Source: JAJXWB01 sp046349215
GTDB taxonomy: Bacteria; Pseudomonadota; Alphaproteobacteria; Rhizobiales; Beijerinckiaceae
Reading direction: 5' to 3'
NCBI GenBank assembly: GCA_046349215.1
Contig: JAXMCV010000002.1
Coordinates: 682,001 to 746,000 of the forward strand
Length of the DNA stretch: 64,000 nt
A program made the translations under genes and the position numbers. A model generated the notes under the pieces. The model did not search any database. It worked only from the letters and a program-made list of their open reading frames with translations, and was not told the origin of the DNA. Shown here one piece after another: positions 1-8,828 of this stretch (position 1 is the first letter of the stretch; every line of letters begins with the position of its first letter).

Positions 1-1
1 C

Positions 2-2038
2 GCCGACACCAAGGCCAGGCTCGAAGACATCTATCTTCCCTACAAGCCGAAGCGCCGCACCAAGGCGCAGATCGCGCGCGAGAACGGGCTGGAGCCGCTG
101 GCCGACCTGCTGCTCGCCAATCCCGACCGGGATCCGAAGGCGGAGGCGTCAGCCTATCTGAAGGACGACCTCGTCAAGACGCCCGAGGAGGCGCTGGAGG
201 GCGCGCGCGCCATCCTCGTCGAACGTTTTGCGGAAGACGCCGGCCTGATCGGGCGGCTGCGCGAGGATTTCTGGACGCGCGGCGTGCTGACTTCGAAAGT
301 GCGCGACGGCAAGCAGGCCGAGGGCGCCAAATTTTCGGATTATTTCGATTTCTCCGAGCCGCTGACCAAGCTGCCGTCGCATCGCATCCTCGCCGTCATG
401 CGCGGCGAGCGCGAGGAAATCCTCGATGTGAAGATGGTGGCGGACCCCGCCGCCGACCCGGCCGTGCGCGTGCCGGGACCTTACGAATTCGCGATCGCCG
501 CGAAATTCGGAATCGCCGATCGCGGCAGGCCGGGCGACAAGTGGCTGATGGAGACGGTGCGCTGGGCGTGGCGCACGAAGATCGAGATGCAACTCGCAAT
601 CGATCTTCGCATGCGCCTGTGGACCGCGGCGGAGGACGAGGCCGTGCGCATCTTCGGCTCCAACCTGCGCGACCTGCTGCTGGCGGCGCCCGCCGGCGCG
701 CGCGCCACGATGGGCCTCGACCCGGGCTTCCGGACCGGCGTGAAGGTGGCGGTTGTGGATGCGACCGGCAAGGTCGTGGCGACCACGGCCATCTTCCCGC
801 ACGAACCGCAGCGCCGCTGGGAGGAGAGCCTCGTGGCGCTCGCGGCGCTTTGCCAGAAGCACAATGTCGATCTTATCGCCATCGGCAACGGCACGGCGTC
901 CCGCGAGACGGATCGCCTGGCCGCCGATCTCCTGAAGAAATTTCCGCAGATCAAGGCGACCAAGATCGTCGTGTCGGAAGCCGGCGCCTCCGTTTATTCG
1001 GCCTCGGCCTATGCGGCGCAGGAATTGCCGGATCTCGACGTGACGCTGCGCGGCGCCGTGTCGATCGCGCGACGCCTGCAGGACCCGCTCGCCGAACTGG
1101 TGAAGGTCGAACCGAAGGCGATCGGCGTCGGCCAGTACCAGCACGACGTTTCCGAACACAAGCTCGGGCGCTCGCTCGACGCGATCGTCGAGGATTGCGT
1201 CAACGCGGTCGGCGTCGACGTCAACACCGCTTCCGCCAAGCTGCTGGCGCGCGTTTCGGGCGTCGGCGAGAGCCTCGCGCAATCCATCGTCGCCTATCGC
1301 AACGACAACGGCCCCTATCGTACGCGCGCCGACCTGAAGAAGGCGCCGAGGCTCGGCGCCCGCGCCTTCGAACTGGCGGCTGGCTTCCTGCGCATCAATG
1401 GCGGCGAGGACCCGCTCGACCGTTCCGGGGTGCATCCGGAAGCCTATCCGGTCGTGCGCAAGATCGTCGCGAAGGCCGGATGCGACATCGGCGCGCTGAT
1501 CGGCAATACAAAGGCGCTGTCGGCTCTGCGTCCCGCCGATTTCACCGACGAGACTTTCGGCCTGCCGACGGTGAAGGACATTCTGAAGGAACTCGAGAAA
1601 CCCGGCCGCGATCCGCGCCCGGCCTTCAAGACCGCCGAATTCAAGGAGGGCGTCGAGCAGATTTCCGATCTGCGGCAGGGCATGATCCTCGAAGGCGTCG
1701 TCACCAATGTCGCGGCCTTCGGCGCCTTCGTCGATATCGGCGTGCACCAGGACGGGCTCGTGCATATTTCGGCGATGAGCCGCACTTTCATCAAGGATCC
1801 GCGCGAGGCGGCCAAGCCCGGCGACATCGTGAAGGTGAAGGTTCTCGAAGTCGATGCGCCGAGGAAGCGCATCAGCCTCACCATGCGCCTCGACGACACG
1901 GGCGAGGCGCGCCCGAAACAGATGGGCCAGCGGCCGGATCGCGGACAGGAGCGGTTTGCGCGCACGCCGGAACGCGCGCCGGCCGGCGGCGGCGCATTGG
2001 CGGATGCGCTGAAGCGTGCGGCGGAACGAAGGCGGTAG
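2..2038 (+). CDS. tex: Tex-family S1 RNA-binding transcription accessory protein (5' end outside window)
   Basis: The reading frame is open from the left edge, so the N-terminal part lies outside the window. Visible in order are a YqgF/RNase H-like domain (around 700-1050, opening with MGLDPGFRTGVKVA), a helix-hairpin-helix region (around 1200-1400, with the VSGVGESLAQSIVAYR hairpin) and a C-terminal S1 RNA-binding domain (around 1678-1890, with GVVTNVAAFGAFVDIGVHQD). This domain order is diagnostic of Tex/YhgF, a cytoplasmic nucleic-acid-binding protein that affects transcription and gene expression. The last 40 residues are a basic, low-complexity tail. The gene is transcribed towards the SDR gene 59 bp downstream. 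Confidence 0.95.
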   Translation, partial: ADTKARLEDIYLPYKPKRRTKAQIARENGLEPLADLLLANPDRDPKAEASAYLKDDLVKTPEEALEGARAILVERFAEDAGLIGRLREDFWTRGVLTSKVRDGKQAEGAKFSDYFDFSEPLTKLPSHRILAVMRGEREEILDVKMVADPAADPAVRVPGPYEFAIAAKFGIADRGRPGDKWLMETVRWAWRTKIEMQLAIDLRMRLWTAAEDEAVRIFGSNLRDLLLAAPAGARATMGLDPGFRTGVKVAVVDATGKVVATTAIFPHEPQRRWEESLVALAALCQKHNVDLIAIGNGTASRETDRLAADLLKKFPQIKATKIVVSEAGASVYSASAYAAQELPDLDVTLRGAVSIARRLQDPLAELVKVEPKAIGVGQYQHDVSEHKLGRSLDAIVEDCVNAVGVDVNTASAKLLARVSGVGESLAQSIVAYRNDNGPYRTRADLKKAPRLGARAFELAAGFLRINGGEDPLDRSGVHPEAYPVVRKIVAKAGCDIGALIGNTKALSALRPADFTDETFGLPTVKDILKELEKPGRDPRPAFKTAEFKEGVEQISDLRQGMILEGVVTNVAAFGAFVDIGVHQDGLVHISAMSRTFIKDPREAAKPGDIVKVKVLEVDAPRKRISLTMRLDDTGEARPKQMGQRPDRGQERFARTPERAPAGGGALADALKRAAERRR

Positions 2039-2097
2039 AGCGCGACGCCTTCTCCCGCATATGCGCGAGAAGCGGGGTCGCGGCAAAGGAGGCCCCA

Positions 2098-2934
2098 ATG
2101 CACGGCAAGACCATCGTGATGACAGGCGCGACATCGGGCATTGGCGCGGTGGCCGCCGAACAGCTCGCGGAGCAGGGCGCGCGGATCGTCTTTGTCGCGC
2201 GCGATGAAAAGCGCGCCGGGGCGACGCTGGCGACGCTGCGCAGGATTTCCGATGCGAGCCACGCCGCGCATCTTGCCGACCTTTCGAGCATTGCCGATAC
2301 GAAGCGCGTCGGCGCGGAGATCGCGGCGGCCAATCCGCGCATCGACGTGCTCGTCAACAATGCCGGTGCGATGTTCACCGACCGGCGAACGACCGTCGAC
2401 GGGCTGGAACGCACGTTCGCGCTCAATCACATGGCGTATTTCGTGCTGACCGAAGCCTTGCGCGAAAGGCTCGGCGCATCCGCGCCGGCGCGCATCGTCT
2501 CGACGGCCTCGGGCGCGCATATGGGCGCGAAGCTCGACTTCGACGATCTGCAGCTCGCGGAATCATTCTCGGGCTGGAAGGCCTATTCGCGCTCGAAACT
2601 CTGCAACATCCTGTTCACGCGCGAATTGGCGCGCAGGCTCGAGGGAACCGGCGTCACGGCCAATTGCCTGCATCCGGGCTTCGTCGCTTCGCGTTTCGGC
2701 GACGAGGCGGGCGGCCTCGTCGGGCGCTTCGCGGGGCTGGCGAAATTGTTCGCGATCTCGCCGGAGCGCGGCGCGGATACGATCGTCTGGCTCGCCTCTT
2801 CGCCGGAGGTCGAGGGCAAGACCGGCGGCTATTGGTACAGGCGCCGGCTCACCTCGCCGTCGCGCGAGGCCAGGGACGAAAACGCTGCGCGCCTGTTGTG
2901 GACGCGCAGCGCGGAGATTGCGGGGGTGGAGTAA
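2098..2934 (+). CDS. Short-chain dehydrogenase/reductase, retinol dehydrogenase-like
   Basis: A protein of 278 aa that begins MHGKTIVMTGATSGIG, giving the TGxxxGxG NAD(P)-binding motif at residues 9-16. The NNAG motif and the active-site pattern Ser...Tyr-x3-Lys (YSRSK) follow. Overall layout resembles retinol dehydrogenase/WWOX-like SDRs that oxidise or reduce an alcohol/carbonyl with NADP(H). The start is the ATG at 2098, preceded by the purine-rich AAAGGAGG 5 to 12 bases upstream; the frame is open further upstream, but that stretch is only the shadow of tex. The substrate cannot be predicted. The gene lies 59 bp after tex and may be co-transcribed with it. Confidence 0.88.
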   Translation: MHGKTIVMTGATSGIGAVAAEQLAEQGARIVFVARDEKRAGATLATLRRISDASHAAHLADLSSIADTKRVGAEIAAANPRIDVLVNNAGAMFTDRRTTVDGLERTFALNHMAYFVLTEALRERLGASAPARIVSTASGAHMGAKLDFDDLQLAESFSGWKAYSRSKLCNILFTRELARRLEGTGVTANCLHPGFVASRFGDEAGGLVGRFAGLAKLFAISPERGADTIVWLASSPEVEGKTGGYWYRRRLTSPSREARDENAARLLWTRSAEIAGVE

Positions 2935-2936
2935 GC

Positions 2937-3040
2937 CCTCACGCTGAGGAGCGGTCCGGAGGAGCGCGTCTCGAAGCGCGAGGGCGATAAGTCGTCATCC
3001 TTCGAGACGCGCGGCTGCGCCGCGCTCCTCAGGATGAGGG
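2937..3040. repeat. Extragenic palindromic repeat between convergent genes
   Basis: A nested inverted repeat fills the gap between the SDR and thiolase genes. The inner arms GCGCGTCTCGAA (2964-2975) and TTCGAGACGCGC (3001-3012) match perfectly; the outer arms carry CTGAGGAGCG and CGCTCCTCAG. Elements with these arm sequences are widespread at gene ends in Hyphomicrobiales. It could act as a bidirectional terminator here. Confidence 0.7.
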
Positions 3041-3051
3041 AATCGAACCGA

Positions 3052-4281
3052 TCAAATCCGCTCGATGATGATCGCAGGCGCCATGCCGCCGGCCGCGCAC
3101 ATGGTGACGAGGCCGAACTGCTTGCCGCGGCGTTCGAGTTCGTCGAGCACCGTGCCGATCAGGATCGCGCCGGTCGCGCCGATCGGATGGCCGAGCGCGA
3201 TCGCGCCGCCATTGACGTTGACCTTGTCGCGATCGAGATCGAGATCGCGCTGGAACTTCTCGGAAACGACGGCGAAGGCCTCGTTGATCTCCCAGAGGTC
3301 GATGTCCTCTTTCTTGAGACCGGCCTTTTCCAGCACCTTCTTTGCCGCCGGCACCGGCGCGTTGAGCATCAGTTCGGGGCTGTCGCCCATGTTGGCCATG
3401 GCGCGCACGCGCGCGCGCGGCTTGAGGCCGTGCGCCTTGGCGTAGGTGTCGGAGGCCAGCAGCACCGCGCCCGATCCGTCGACAACGCCGGAGGAATTGC
3501 CGGCGTGGTGGCGATAGTCGATCTTCAGGTCCGGATAGGCGGCGAGGATCAGGCTGAGATAGGTCGTGCCCTTGTCGTCGAGCGGCGCATTGGCGAGCGC
3601 GGGGAAGGCGGCCTTCAGCGCGGCGAGGCCCTCGCGTGTCGTCTGCGGGCGCGGATACTCGTCCTTGTCGAGCGCCAGCGTGCCGTCTTCCTTGTATACG
3701 GGAACGATGGACTTCTTGAAGCGGCCTTCCTTGATCGCGACGTCGGCGCGCTGCTGGGAGATGTAGCCGGCTTCGTCCAGCGCCTCGCGCGAAATGCCTT
3801 CCATCGTGGCGATGGCGTCGGCGCAGACGCCCTGGTGCGTCTGCGGATGATGCAGGCGCAGGCGCATATTGCCGTTGTCCATGATCATCGGGCCGTCGCG
3901 GCGGCCGGTCATCGACATCATTTCGGTGCCGCCGCCGACGACGAGATCTTCCATGCCCGAGATGATGCAGGCGGCGGCGAAATTGACGGCCGAAATGCCC
4001 GAGCCGCAGAAGCGGTCGATGGTGATGCCGCTCGACTTGACGTCATAGCCGGCGTCGAGCGCCGACATGCGGCCGAGGTCGCCGCCCTGCTGGCCGACCT
4101 GCGAAGCCGTGCCCCAGATCACGTCGCCGACTTCCTTGGTGTCGATCTTGTTGCGCTCGGCGAGCGCCTTGAGAACGGTCGAGCCGAGTTGCTGGGGATG
4201 TACGTCCCACAGCGCGCCCTTGCCGGCCTTGCCTACGCCGCGCGGGGTGCGGCATGCGTCGATGATCCATGCTTCTGCCAT
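3052..4281 (-). CDS. Acetyl-CoA C-acyltransferase (thiolase)
   Basis: A 409-aa thiolase. The nucleophilic cysteine lies in DRFCGSGISAVN, the catalytic histidine in GGAIALGHPIGATGA, and the second cysteine in MCAAGGMAPA near the C-terminus. Length and motifs match degradative or biosynthetic thiolases of the FadA/PhaA superfamily, which cleave 3-ketoacyl-CoA with CoA or condense two acetyl-CoA. The start (MAEAWIIDACRTPRG) is set by AGGAAA 6 bases upstream; an in-frame start 75 bp further upstream has no support. A 3-hydroxyacyl-CoA dehydrogenase-like SDR is encoded just upstream on the same strand, so the pair could carry out the last two steps of beta-oxidation. Confidence 0.93.
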   Translation of the reverse strand: MAEAWIIDACRTPRGVGKAGKGALWDVHPQQLGSTVLKALAERNKIDTKEVGDVIWGTASQVGQQGGDLGRMSALDAGYDVKSSGITIDRFCGSGISAVNFAAACIISGMEDLVVGGGTEMMSMTGRRDGPMIMDNGNMRLRLHHPQTHQGVCADAIATMEGISREALDEAGYISQQRADVAIKEGRFKKSIVPVYKEDGTLALDKDEYPRPQTTREGLAALKAAFPALANAPLDDKGTTYLSLILAAYPDLKIDYRHHAGNSSGVVDGSGAVLLASDTYAKAHGLKPRARVRAMANMGDSPELMLNAPVPAAKKVLEKAGLKKEDIDLWEINEAFAVVSEKFQRDLDLDRDKVNVNGGAIALGHPIGATGAILIGTVLDELERRGKQFGLVTMCAAGGMAPAIIIERI

Positions 4282-4326
4282 TGGGTGTTTCCTTTCGATC
4301 TTTATCTTCCGTTCGAGTCTTGCCAC

Positions 4327-4419
4327 GTCATGCCCGGCCTTGTGCCGGGCATCCACGCCTGTCGGTCATCATCTGCGATGCTTGTCGGCGTGGATGGCCG
4401 GGACAAGCCCGGCCATGAC
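4327..4419. repeat. Extragenic palindromic repeat (gtcatgcccggc type)
   Basis: The outer arms read GTCATGCCCGGC and GCCCGGCCATGAC and the inner arms ATCCACGCC (4351-4359) and GGCGTGGAT (4387-4395), so the element folds back on itself over about 90 bp. It separates the thiolase gene from the upstream SDR gene. Elements of this type are common in Bradyrhizobium-like and Methylobacterium-like genomes. Confidence 0.7.
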
Positions 4420-4434
4420 GGCTTCATTCTTGTC

Positions 4435-5220
4435 CTACCGCGGCGCCATGCGGATGGCGCCGTCGAGGCGCACGTCCTCGCCGTTGAAATAGCCGCAGGT
4501 GATCATCGTATGCGCGAGCTGCGCATATTCCTCGGCGCGACCGAGGCGCTTGGGATGCGGGACCATGGCGGCGAGGCCCGCCTTGACGTTTTCCGGCGCG
4601 CGGGCGAGCAGCGGCGTATCGAAAATGCCCGGCAGGATCGTATTGCAGCGGATGTTGGAATCCGAAAGGTCGCGCGCCACGACGAGCGTGATGCCGACGA
4701 CGCCGGCCTTCGAGGCCGTGTAGGCGACCTGGCCGATCTGGCCGTCTTCGGCCGCGACGGACGCCGTATTGACGATCGCGCCACGGTCGCCATCCGGCAG
4801 GACGGGCAGGTTGAGCATGCCGGCCGCCGACTTGGTGATGCAGCGGAACGTGCCGATCAGGTTGACGTTGATGATGCGCTCGAAATTGTCGAGAGGATAT
4901 TCCTTCGGCTTCTTGGTTTCCCTGTCGATCGACGCCGTCTTGGCGGCGCCGCCGCCGACGCCGGCGCAATTCACGAGGATGCGTTCCTGGCCGTTGGCGG
5001 CGCGCGCCTTGGCGAAGCCCGCGTCGACGTCTTCGGTCGAGGCGACGTTGACCTTGCAGAACACGCCGCCGACTTCCTTGGCGAGCTTCTCGCCGAGTTC
5101 TTCGTTCAGATCGAAGATCGCGCATTTCACGCCGTGCGCGGCGAGCATGCGCACGGTGGCCGCGCCGAGGCCGGACGCCCCGCCTGTCACGACGGCCGAG
5201 ACGGTATTGTCGAGTTTCAT
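4435..5220 (-). CDS. SDR family dehydrogenase, 3-hydroxyacyl-CoA dehydrogenase type 2-like
   Basis: A 261-aa classical SDR: TGGASGLG nucleotide-binding motif at residues 12-19, NCAGVGGG, the catalytic Ser in NTASVAAEDG, and YTASK supplying Tyr and Lys. The long insert after NCAG and the sequence DNFERIINVNLIGTFR resemble the HSD17B10/3-hydroxy-2-methylbutyryl-CoA dehydrogenase group, which oxidises 3-hydroxyacyl-CoA with NAD+. A strong GGGAGG lies 8 bases before the start. It is followed by the thiolase gene on the same strand, across a palindromic repeat, which supports a role in acyl-CoA breakdown. The exact substrate is inferred. Confidence 0.88.
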   Translation of the reverse strand: MKLDNTVSAVVTGGASGLGAATVRMLAAHGVKCAIFDLNEELGEKLAKEVGGVFCKVNVASTEDVDAGFAKARAANGQERILVNCAGVGGGAAKTASIDRETKKPKEYPLDNFERIINVNLIGTFRCITKSAAGMLNLPVLPDGDRGAIVNTASVAAEDGQIGQVAYTASKAGVVGITLVVARDLSDSNIRCNTILPGIFDTPLLARAPENVKAGLAAMVPHPKRLGRAEEYAQLAHTMITCGYFNGEDVRLDGAIRMAPR

Positions 5221-5311
5221 GCCTGCCTACCTCCCTCACGCGGATCGCGATTTAATCGTCCGCTTAAATCGGCAGGCACAATAGCGCAAATCGCGGGCGG
5301 CGAAAGGCCCG

Positions 5312-5334
5312 TTCCGCATGGCCATCATGCGGAA
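5312..5334 (-). terminator. Hairpin downstream of pit
   Basis: A perfect 9-bp stem, TTCCGCATG / CATGCGGAA with a 5-base loop, lies 33 bp after the pit stop codon. It has no U-run, so it may be a transcript-stabilising or factor-assisted end rather than a simple intrinsic terminator. Confidence 0.4.
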
Positions 5335-5367
5335 TTGAGATTTCGCAGTACGAAACCATTGGCGAAA

Positions 5368-6369
5368 CTATTTGAAGAGCAGCAGCGAGGCCCAGTAGGA
5401 CAGGGCGGCGATGATCGCCGCGGCCGGCATGGTGACGATCCAGGCGATGACGATGCTCTGGGCGACGTTCCAGCGCACCGCCGAGACGCGCCGCGCCGCG
5501 CCGACGCCGATGATCGCGCCGGTGATCGTATGCGTCGTGGACACCGGGATGCCGAGCGCGGTCGCAAGAAACAGCGTCATCGCGCCGCCGGTCTCGGCGC
5601 AGAAGCCCTGCACCGGCTGCAGGCGGGTGATGCGCGAGCCCATCGTGTGGACGATGCGCCAGCCGCCGAACAATGTCCCGAGCCCCATCGCCGCCTGGCA
5701 GAGGATGACGACCCAGAACGGCACGTAAAACGTCTCGCCCGTCTGTCCGTGCGTGAACAGCAGGACCGCGATGATGCCCATCGTCTTCTGCGCGTCGTTG
5801 CCGCCGTGGCCGAGCGAATAGAGCGAGGCGGACACGAATTGCAGGCCGCGGAAATAGCGGTCGACCGCCATCGGCGTCGTGCGCACGAACAGCCAGGAAA
5901 CGATCAGCACGAGCAGCAGCGCCAGGACGAAACCCAGCAACGGCGAACCGACGATGGCCGCCGCCGTCTTGCCGAGGCCGGACCAGACGATCGAACCGAA
6001 GCCCGCCTTGGCGGCGCCCGCGCCGACCAGGCCGCCGATCAGCGCATGCGAGGAAGAGGAGGGAATGCCGGCGATCCAGGTGACGACGTTCCAGACGATG
6101 GCGCCCATCAGCGCGCCGAAGATCACGTGGTCGTCGATCACGTCGGGCGTCACGATGCCCGTGCCGACGGTCTGGGCGACGTGCAGGCCGAAGAACAGGA
6201 AGGCGATGAAGTTGAAGAAGGCCGCCCAACCGACCGCATATTGCGGACGCAGCACGCGCGTCGAGACGATGGTGGCGATCGAATTGGCGGCGTCGTGCAG
6301 GCCGTTCAGGAAGTCGAAGACGACCGCGATGCAGATCAGGAAGACGACGACGGTCAGGGCGGAGTCCAC
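5368..6369 (-). CDS. pit: Inorganic phosphate transporter, PiT family
   Basis: A 333-aa integral membrane protein with about ten hydrophobic segments. It carries the two inverted PiT signature repeats: FDFLNGLHDAANSIAT near the N-terminus and GHGGNDAQKTMG in the middle. PiT proteins import phosphate as a metal-phosphate complex, driven by the proton gradient, across the inner membrane. The start is GTG at 6369, 10 bp after the stop of the upstream DUF47 gene, with GAGGG upstream. The adjacent PhoU-like gene is the usual partner of PiT transporters, which supports the call. Confidence 0.95.
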   Translation of the reverse strand: MDSALTVVVFLICIAVVFDFLNGLHDAANSIATIVSTRVLRPQYAVGWAAFFNFIAFLFFGLHVAQTVGTGIVTPDVIDDHVIFGALMGAIVWNVVTWIAGIPSSSSHALIGGLVGAGAAKAGFGSIVWSGLGKTAAAIVGSPLLGFVLALLLVLIVSWLFVRTTPMAVDRYFRGLQFVSASLYSLGHGGNDAQKTMGIIAVLLFTHGQTGETFYVPFWVVILCQAAMGLGTLFGGWRIVHTMGSRITRLQPVQGFCAETGGAMTLFLATALGIPVSTTHTITGAIIGVGAARRVSAVRWNVAQSIVIAWIVTMPAAAIIAALSYWASLLLFK

Positions 6370-6379
6370 GGCCCGGCCC

Positions 6380-7024
6380 TCACATCTGCTCGATGACGAC
6401 GTCGACGATGTGGTTGGCTATGTCCTCGAGCCGGTCCATCACCTTCTCCAGGTGATCGTAGATTTCCGCGCCGACGATATAGGCCATCGGGTCGGAGGAG
6501 CGGTGGTCGAGATAGAGCGCCTTGACGCCGTGGTCGTGCAATTCGTCGGCGCGCTCCTCCAGCTTGGCGATCTGGATATTGAGGGCGGAGATGCGCGCGC
6601 TGTCGTCGCGCATGTTCGGCAGCATCGACACCATGCGCTCCGCCACGCCAGCGGCCTCGACGATGACCTCCGTCATTTCGACCATCATCGGCTGGAAGCT
6701 CGTGACCTCGAACATGCCGATCTTCTTGGTCGTGCGCTGCATCTGGTCGATGGCGTCGTCCAGCGAGGTCGACAGGCCGGAAATGTCGGTGCGGTCGAAC
6801 GGGGTGATGAAGGTGCGGCGCACGGCCAGCAGAACCTCGCGGGCGATCTCGTCGGCCTCGTTCTCGAGCCGCGTCACCTCGGCGCAATGCCTGTAGAGAT
6901 CGTCGCCGCCCTCGAAGGCGGCGCGCAGCGCTACCGCTCCCTTGGAGACGATCGCCGCATGGCGGGAGAACATGTCGAAAAACCTGTCCTCGCGCGGCAT
7001 CAGCGCCTGGAACCAGCGAAGCAT
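6380..7024 (-). CDS. DUF47 (PhoU-like) protein, Pit accessory/regulator
   Basis: A 214-aa all-alpha protein (MLRWFQALMPREDRFF start) with the PhoU-like DUF47 pattern: RLENEADEIAREVL, FITPFDRTDI and the acidic helix LEDIANHIVD near the C-terminus. DUF47 proteins are cytoplasmic, bind metals through ExxxD-type motifs, and usually sit directly before a pit gene, where they are thought to regulate phosphate uptake. Here it precedes pit by 10 bp and clearly forms an operon with it. Confidence 0.92.
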   Translation of the reverse strand: MLRWFQALMPREDRFFDMFSRHAAIVSKGAVALRAAFEGGDDLYRHCAEVTRLENEADEIAREVLLAVRRTFITPFDRTDISGLSTSLDDAIDQMQRTTKKIGMFEVTSFQPMMVEMTEVIVEAAGVAERMVSMLPNMRDDSARISALNIQIAKLEERADELHDHGVKALYLDHRSSDPMAYIVGAEIYDHLEKVMDRLEDIANHIVDVVIEQM

Positions 7025-7184
7025 GACGAATCCCCCGGCGGGATGACCAATTGCGCCAATTGCCTAGGGGGTCGGGGCGCTTGAGTCAAAGTCGCAGAAC
7101 GACGCGCCCGCCGGCTTGCGTGTCCGGCTTCCGTCCGGCGCAGATCGCGCTAGGATGGCGGAAAACCAGACCGGAGGAAATTGA

Positions 7185-8735
7185 ATGTATCCAGGCGTCT
7201 ATGCGTCCCGATTGGCGGACAGTCCGGCCATCGTCATGGCCTCGTCGGGCGAGACGATCACCTACGGCGAACTGGAGGCCCGCGAAAACCGGCTGGCGCA
7301 TCTGTTCCGGGCGCGCGGGCTCAAGCGGCTCGACCATTACGCCATCTTCATGGAGAACCATCCGCGCTATGTGGAATGCTGCGGGGCGGGCGAGCGATCC
7401 GGCCTCTATTATACCTGCGTCAATTCGTTCCTGACGCCCGAGGAACTCGCCTATATCGTCAACAATTGCGAGGCGCGCATCCTCATCACCTCGCAGGCCA
7501 AGCGCGACGTGGCGCTGGCGGCGCTGAAGGATTGCCCGAAGGTCGAACTCTGCATCGTGGTCGACGGGCCGGGCGACGGCGCGCGAATCGTCAATCTGGA
7601 GGAAGCGACGAAGGGCTTTCCGTCGACGCCGATCGCCGATGAATTTCTGGGCACGCCGATGCTCTATTCGTCCGGCACGACGGGCCGCCCGAAAGGCATC
7701 CTGCGCCCGCTGCCCGAGCAGCCGCCGACGCAGCGCCTGCCCCTGTTCGACTTTCTCGACCAGCTCTGGCGCTATCGCGAGGGTATGATCTACCTCTCGC
7801 CGGCGCCGCTCTACCATTCGGCGCCGCAGGCGGCCGTCAACCTCGCCATCGCCAAGGGCGCCAAGGTCGTCATCATGGAAAGGTTCGAGCCGGAGCATTA
7901 CCTCCAGCTCGTCCAGGAGCATCGCATCACCCACACGCAGCTCGTGCCGACCATGTTCTCGCGCATGCTGAAGCTGCCCGAGGACGTGCGCAGGAAATAC
8001 GACATGTCCTCGCTCGAGATCGCGGTCCATGCGGCCGCGCCCTGTCCGGTGCAGGTGAAGGAGCAGATGATCGAGTGGTGGGGGCCGATCATCCACGAAT
8101 ATTACGGCGCGACCGAAGGCATGGGCTTCACCGCCTGTGACACGCCGCAATGGCTCGCCCATCGCGGCTCGGTCGGCAAGCTGATGCTGGGCGACCTGCA
8201 CGTCCTCGACGAGGAGATGAATCCCGTGCCGAAGGGCCAGTCCGGCACGCTCTGGTTCAAGTCGGGAACGCCCTTCGAATATTTCAACGATACGGAAAAG
8301 ACGAAGGAGTCGCGCTCGGCCGACGGCACGATGAGCACGGTCGGCGATGTCGGCTATGTCGACGACGACGGCTATCTCTATCTCACCGACCGCGCCACGT
8401 TCATGATCATTTCGGGCGGCGTGAACATCTACCCGCAGGAATGCGAAAACCTGCTCATCACGCATCCGAAGGTCGCCGACGCCGCCGTCTTCGGCGTGCC
8501 GAACGAGGATCTCGGCGAAGAAGTGAAGGCGGTCGTGCAGCCGATGCCCGGCGCCAGGCCGGGACCAGAGCTTGCGAAGGAACTCATCGACTTCTGCGCG
8601 CAGCATCTGGCGCGCCAGAAGGTGCCGCGCTCGATCGACTTCGCGGAAGAACTGCCGCGCCTGCCGACCGGAAAGCTCTACAAGCGTCTGCTGCGCGACC
8701 GTTACTGGGGCGACAAGAAGAGCCGCATCGTCTGA
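7185..8735 (+). CDS. AMP-dependent acyl-CoA synthetase/ligase
   Basis: A 516-aa ANL-superfamily adenylating enzyme. The P-loop motif YSSGTTGRPKG lies at about residues 163-173, followed by YYGATEG (A5), the hinge TGD-equivalent VGDVGYVDDDG, and the C-terminal LPRLPTGKLYKR with the catalytic lysine. It activates a carboxylic acid to acyl-AMP and then acyl-CoA; the acid is unknown. The start ATG has a strong GGAGG 7 bases upstream. A second ligase gene follows after a terminator-like hairpin, so the two may be separately transcribed. Confidence 0.92.
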   Translation: MYPGVYASRLADSPAIVMASSGETITYGELEARENRLAHLFRARGLKRLDHYAIFMENHPRYVECCGAGERSGLYYTCVNSFLTPEELAYIVNNCEARILITSQAKRDVALAALKDCPKVELCIVVDGPGDGARIVNLEEATKGFPSTPIADEFLGTPMLYSSGTTGRPKGILRPLPEQPPTQRLPLFDFLDQLWRYREGMIYLSPAPLYHSAPQAAVNLAIAKGAKVVIMERFEPEHYLQLVQEHRITHTQLVPTMFSRMLKLPEDVRRKYDMSSLEIAVHAAAPCPVQVKEQMIEWWGPIIHEYYGATEGMGFTACDTPQWLAHRGSVGKLMLGDLHVLDEEMNPVPKGQSGTLWFKSGTPFEYFNDTEKTKESRSADGTMSTVGDVGYVDDDGYLYLTDRATFMIISGGVNIYPQECENLLITHPKVADAAVFGVPNEDLGEEVKAVVQPMPGARPGPELAKELIDFCAQHLARQKVPRSIDFAEELPRLPTGKLYKRLLRDRYWGDKKSRIV

Positions 8736-8742
8736 TTGCCAT

Positions 8743-8771
8743 GGCCGGCGCCCTCGCGGACGCCGGTTTTT
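8743..8771 (+). terminator. Intrinsic terminator after first acyl-CoA ligase gene
   Basis: The stem CCGGCG / CGCCGG (8745-8750 and 8761-8766) is followed directly by TTTTT. It lies 9 bp beyond the stop codon of the ligase gene. Confidence 0.6.
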
Positions 8772-8828
8772 CATCGACCGGGAACGGCGAAGTTCAAGCC
8801 GCGAAAAAGAATCCAGGGGAGTAAAGAC

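Noticed and set aside
149..2134. Long open frame on the minus strand opposite tex
   Set aside because: High-GC shadow: low-complexity Arg/Ala/Gly-rich translation without family features, exactly opposite a clear tex gene.
3034..6396. Open frame of more than 1100 codons on the plus strand across thiolase, SDR and pit
   Set aside because: It runs antisense to three well-supported genes and two palindromic repeats. The translation is Arg/His/Asp-rich filler.
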